Below, one piece after another: positions 62,270 through 64,000 of a stretch of DNA of 64,000 bases. Source of the stretch: an uncultured Sulfitobacter sp. Its GTDB lineage: Bacteria; Pseudomonadota; Alphaproteobacteria; Rhodobacterales; Rhodobacteraceae. How positions within the stretch are numbered: the stretch's first letter is position 1; each line of letters begins with the position of its first letter. Where the stretch lies: the NCBI GenBank assembly GCA_947492925.1, contig CANLOQ010000003.1, positions 496,001-560,000 on the forward strand, given 5' to 3'. Both the position numbers and the translations under genes were made by a program. The notes beneath the pieces are model-generated. The model was not told where the DNA came from. It did not search any database and was given only the letters and a program-made list of their open reading frames with translations.

Positions 62270-64000
62270 TCAGCCCTTGGTCTTGTCAAACTTGATCGTG
62301 CCCAACAGCGTGTCCCAAGCGCTGCGTTCGTCTTTGCTCACCCGCGCGCCATTGTCGCCCACGTGATACTCGGCCTTGTCCTCCTGCCCCGACCGGCTGG
62401 CCAGATCGGCGGCGCGGGCGGCCTCAGACAGCCGCCATGTCACACCTTCGTCCGCCACCCCGCTCAGGTCCTCCACCGCTTCCGCGATTTCGGCGTCCAA
62501 TCCACGTGCCGCTTCCAGCTTGGCCAGTTCCTCGGCTACGGTGAGGCTGGCCATCTCGGTGTCACCCGGGTTGCGCACGCATGGTGTGATCGCAACGTGG
62601 CGCTGTGCCAGCAGGTTTTCAAGGGCATCGGGGCCCAGCGCGCTGTAAATCTTTTCGCGCAACACCCCCGCACCTTCGTGCCCGTGGCGCAGCAGCACAT
62701 CGCGCAGGTCACGGTGGAAGGGATCGAAACAGCGCATCCCCTCCAGCCCGCTCTCAAAGTCCTCAATAATCTGCGGACAGGTCGCAAAAGCGGCCAAAAT
62801 GACCGCCTCGCGCAGATGCTCTGTTGTGCGGTCATCGGCCGCCGCCGCAAGGGCGGATGCCTTGGTCGACGAAAGCGGCGCCTGCGGGGCCTGTTGCCAT
62901 TTGCTTCGGCCCTGCCCTCGCGCCACTGCCGCACGCCCGCCCGTCTGCGGTCGGAACAACTGCCAGCGCAAGTCTTTGATTTCCTGACCGTAATGGCTGC
63001 GAATGGACGGGTCTTTGATCAGCATGATCTTTTCGCGCAGCGCTTTGTCCAGCGCCGCCTTGCGCTCAGGGCTGTCAAAAATCTTGCCTTCGGTCTCGCG
63101 CTGCCACAGCAGCTGCACCATCGGCACCGCCCCGTCGATCAGCTTTTGAAACGCCCCAGCCCCCGCGGATTTCAGCAGGTCATCGGGGTCCTGCCCCTCC
63201 GGCATCATGCAAAACCGCAGCGATTTGCCCGCCTCGATCAGCGGCAGTGCCAGATCAATCAGCCGCATCGCCGCGCGTTGCCCTGCGGTATCCCCGTCCA
63301 AGGTGATGATCGGTTCCGCGTCGATCCGCCACAACATCGCCAGCTGATTTTCGGTAATCGCAGTGCCCAACGGCGCCACCGCCGCCGCAAAGCCCGCCTG
63401 CTCCAGCGCGATCACGTCCATATATCCTTCGGCGACCAGCAAGGGCTGCCCCTTGCCCGCCGCCGTCCGCGCGTCCTTCACGTTATAAAGGCTCCGCCCC
63501 TTGTCGAACAATTCCGTCTCGGGCGAATTGAGGTACTTCGCATTGTCATTGGGGTCCATCGCCCGCCCGCCAAAGGCTATCGCCCGCCCCCGCGCATCGC
63601 GGATCGGAAACATGATCCGCCCCCGAAACGTGTCATATGGCTTGCCCCCCTTGGTCGAGGGTTTCGCGAGCCCCGCGCCCAAAATCAACTCATCGCTGAT
63701 GTTCTTGCCCTTCAGCGCATCCCACAGCCCCTGCCAGCTGTCCGGCGCAAACCCGATCTCCCACCGCTCAAGCGCCGCCTCACTCAATCCCCGCCGCTCA
63801 AGATAGGCCCGCGCCTCCGCCGCCGCCCCGGTCTTCAGCTGCAACCGGAACCACCGCACCGCCAGCTCCGTCACATCGGCCAGTTCCGTGCGCTTGTCCG
63901 CCTTCTCCTGCGCCTGCGGATCACGCTTGGGCACCGGCATCCCGGCCTCGCGCGCCAGTATCTCGACCGCCTCCATGAAGCCCACGTTCTCCGTCTCGCG
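62270..64000 (-). CDS. dnaG: DNA primase, 5' end beyond the window
   Basis: The C-terminal 577 residues are present; the N-terminal CHC2 zinc ribbon lies past 64000. The frame stays open to the edge (RETENVGFMEAVEILAREAG). The TOPRIM catalytic domain shows LLVAEGYMDVIALEQAGFAAAVAPLGTAIT and IITLDGDTAGQRAAMRLIDLAL with the DxD metal residues, then the helicase-binding helical domain. Primase makes RNA primers at the replication fork. It precedes rpoD. Confidence 0.97.
   Translation of the reverse strand, partial: RETENVGFMEAVEILAREAGMPVPKRDPQAQEKADKRTELADVTELAVRWFRLQLKTGAAAEARAYLERRGLSEAALERWEIGFAPDSWQGLWDALKGKNISDELILGAGLAKPSTKGGKPYDTFRGRIMFPIRDARGRAIAFGGRAMDPNDNAKYLNSPETELFDKGRSLYNVKDARTAAGKGQPLLVAEGYMDVIALEQAGFAAAVAPLGTAITENQLAMLWRIDAEPIITLDGDTAGQRAAMRLIDLALPLIEAGKSLRFCMMPEGQDPDDLLKSAGAGAFQKLIDGAVPMVQLLWQRETEGKIFDSPERKAALDKALREKIMLIKDPSIRSHYGQEIKDLRWQLFRPQTGGRAAVARGQGRSKWQQAPQAPLSSTKASALAAAADDRTTEHLREAVILAAFATCPQIIEDFESGLEGMRCFDPFHRDLRDVLLRHGHEGAGVLREKIYSALGPDALENLLAQRHVAITPCVRNPGDTEMASLTVAEELAKLEAARGLDAEIAEAVEDLSGVADEGVTWRLSEAARAADLASRSGQEDKAEYHVGDNGARVSKDERSAWDTLLGTIKFDKTKG

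Noticed and set aside
1-64000. CRISPR arrays, IS elements and rRNA genes
   Set aside because: No regularly spaced repeats, transposase motifs or rRNA sequence were seen anywhere.

Overview
The window looks like a chromosome segment from a Roseobacter-group alphaproteobacterium (Rhodobacteraceae). This rests on the GC-rich coding sequence, the conserved gene neighbourhoods (his cluster, carD/fdxA/S4/Suv3-like helicase, nrdR-ribD ... ribE-ribBX-ribH-nusB, rpoD-dnaG), alphaproteobacterial families such as the MmcB-type repair protein, and a tRNA-His that has A73 and no G-1. Genus cannot be fixed by reading alone.

Layout. 1-2396 is the tip of an integrated element: two small AT-rich genes and a tyrosine recombinase lying against the 3' end of tRNA-Leu(GAG). 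2483-7800 is core: a DsbA/FrnE-type oxidoreductase, lipB, ctaD, a MAPEG protein and tRNA-Gly. 7853-12734 is the histidine cluster: hisB and hisH, then hisA, hisF and hisE. It is interrupted by two antisense DUF2147 genes and flanked by a stand-alone Lrp ligand-binding (RAM) protein. 12854-16773 holds a CoA-binding protein with an intrinsic terminator directly in front of it, a zinc-ribbon protein, rlmB, tRNA-Tyr and a large secreted-type protein with two internal repeats. 17211-26173 holds a glycosyltransferase-like protein, a Tat-exported dioxygenase-like protein paired with a ferric-reductase-like membrane protein, metY, an 832-residue protein that resembles a GspL/PilM-to-PilP/GspC fusion, an Lrp regulator and a Kef-type antiporter.

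26195-33211 holds divergent cobT/cobS, carD, fdxA, an S4 RNA-binding protein, a Suv3-like helicase and a TPR protein. 33287-39541 holds an SCP2-like protein and a hydrolase, a ligase-associated exonuclease with its ATP-dependent DNA ligase, pepF and a GNAT acetyltransferase. 39538-44872 holds a DUF1906 protein, a DksA-like protein and rpoH on one strand, then rluD divergent from a small membrane protein with overlapping start codons, tRNA-His, a GNAT, a DUF6324-type protein and an mmcB homologue. 44983-47590 holds a coiled-coil membrane protein coupled to a ClpP-like protein, a probable 6S RNA and a small membrane protein.

47650-57201 is the riboflavin neighbourhood (nusB, ribH, ribBX, a small gene, ribE; ribD, nrdR) on the minus strand. 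It is split by three plus-strand capsule genes (kpsS, a Wza/KpsD-like exporter, kpsC). 57395-64000 holds an SDR, yjbQ behind three tandem paralogous secreted proteins, rpoD with a structured leader, and the 3' part of dnaG.

Most genes are housekeeping. The least explained items are the three-paralog secreted-protein operon, the GspL/PilP-like fusion, the two-repeat secreted protein, the coiled-coil/ClpP-like pair, and several RNA-level features: the 6S candidate, terminators placed just in front of genes, and the rpoD leader hairpins. Nothing here is clearly a complete, previously undescribed system.
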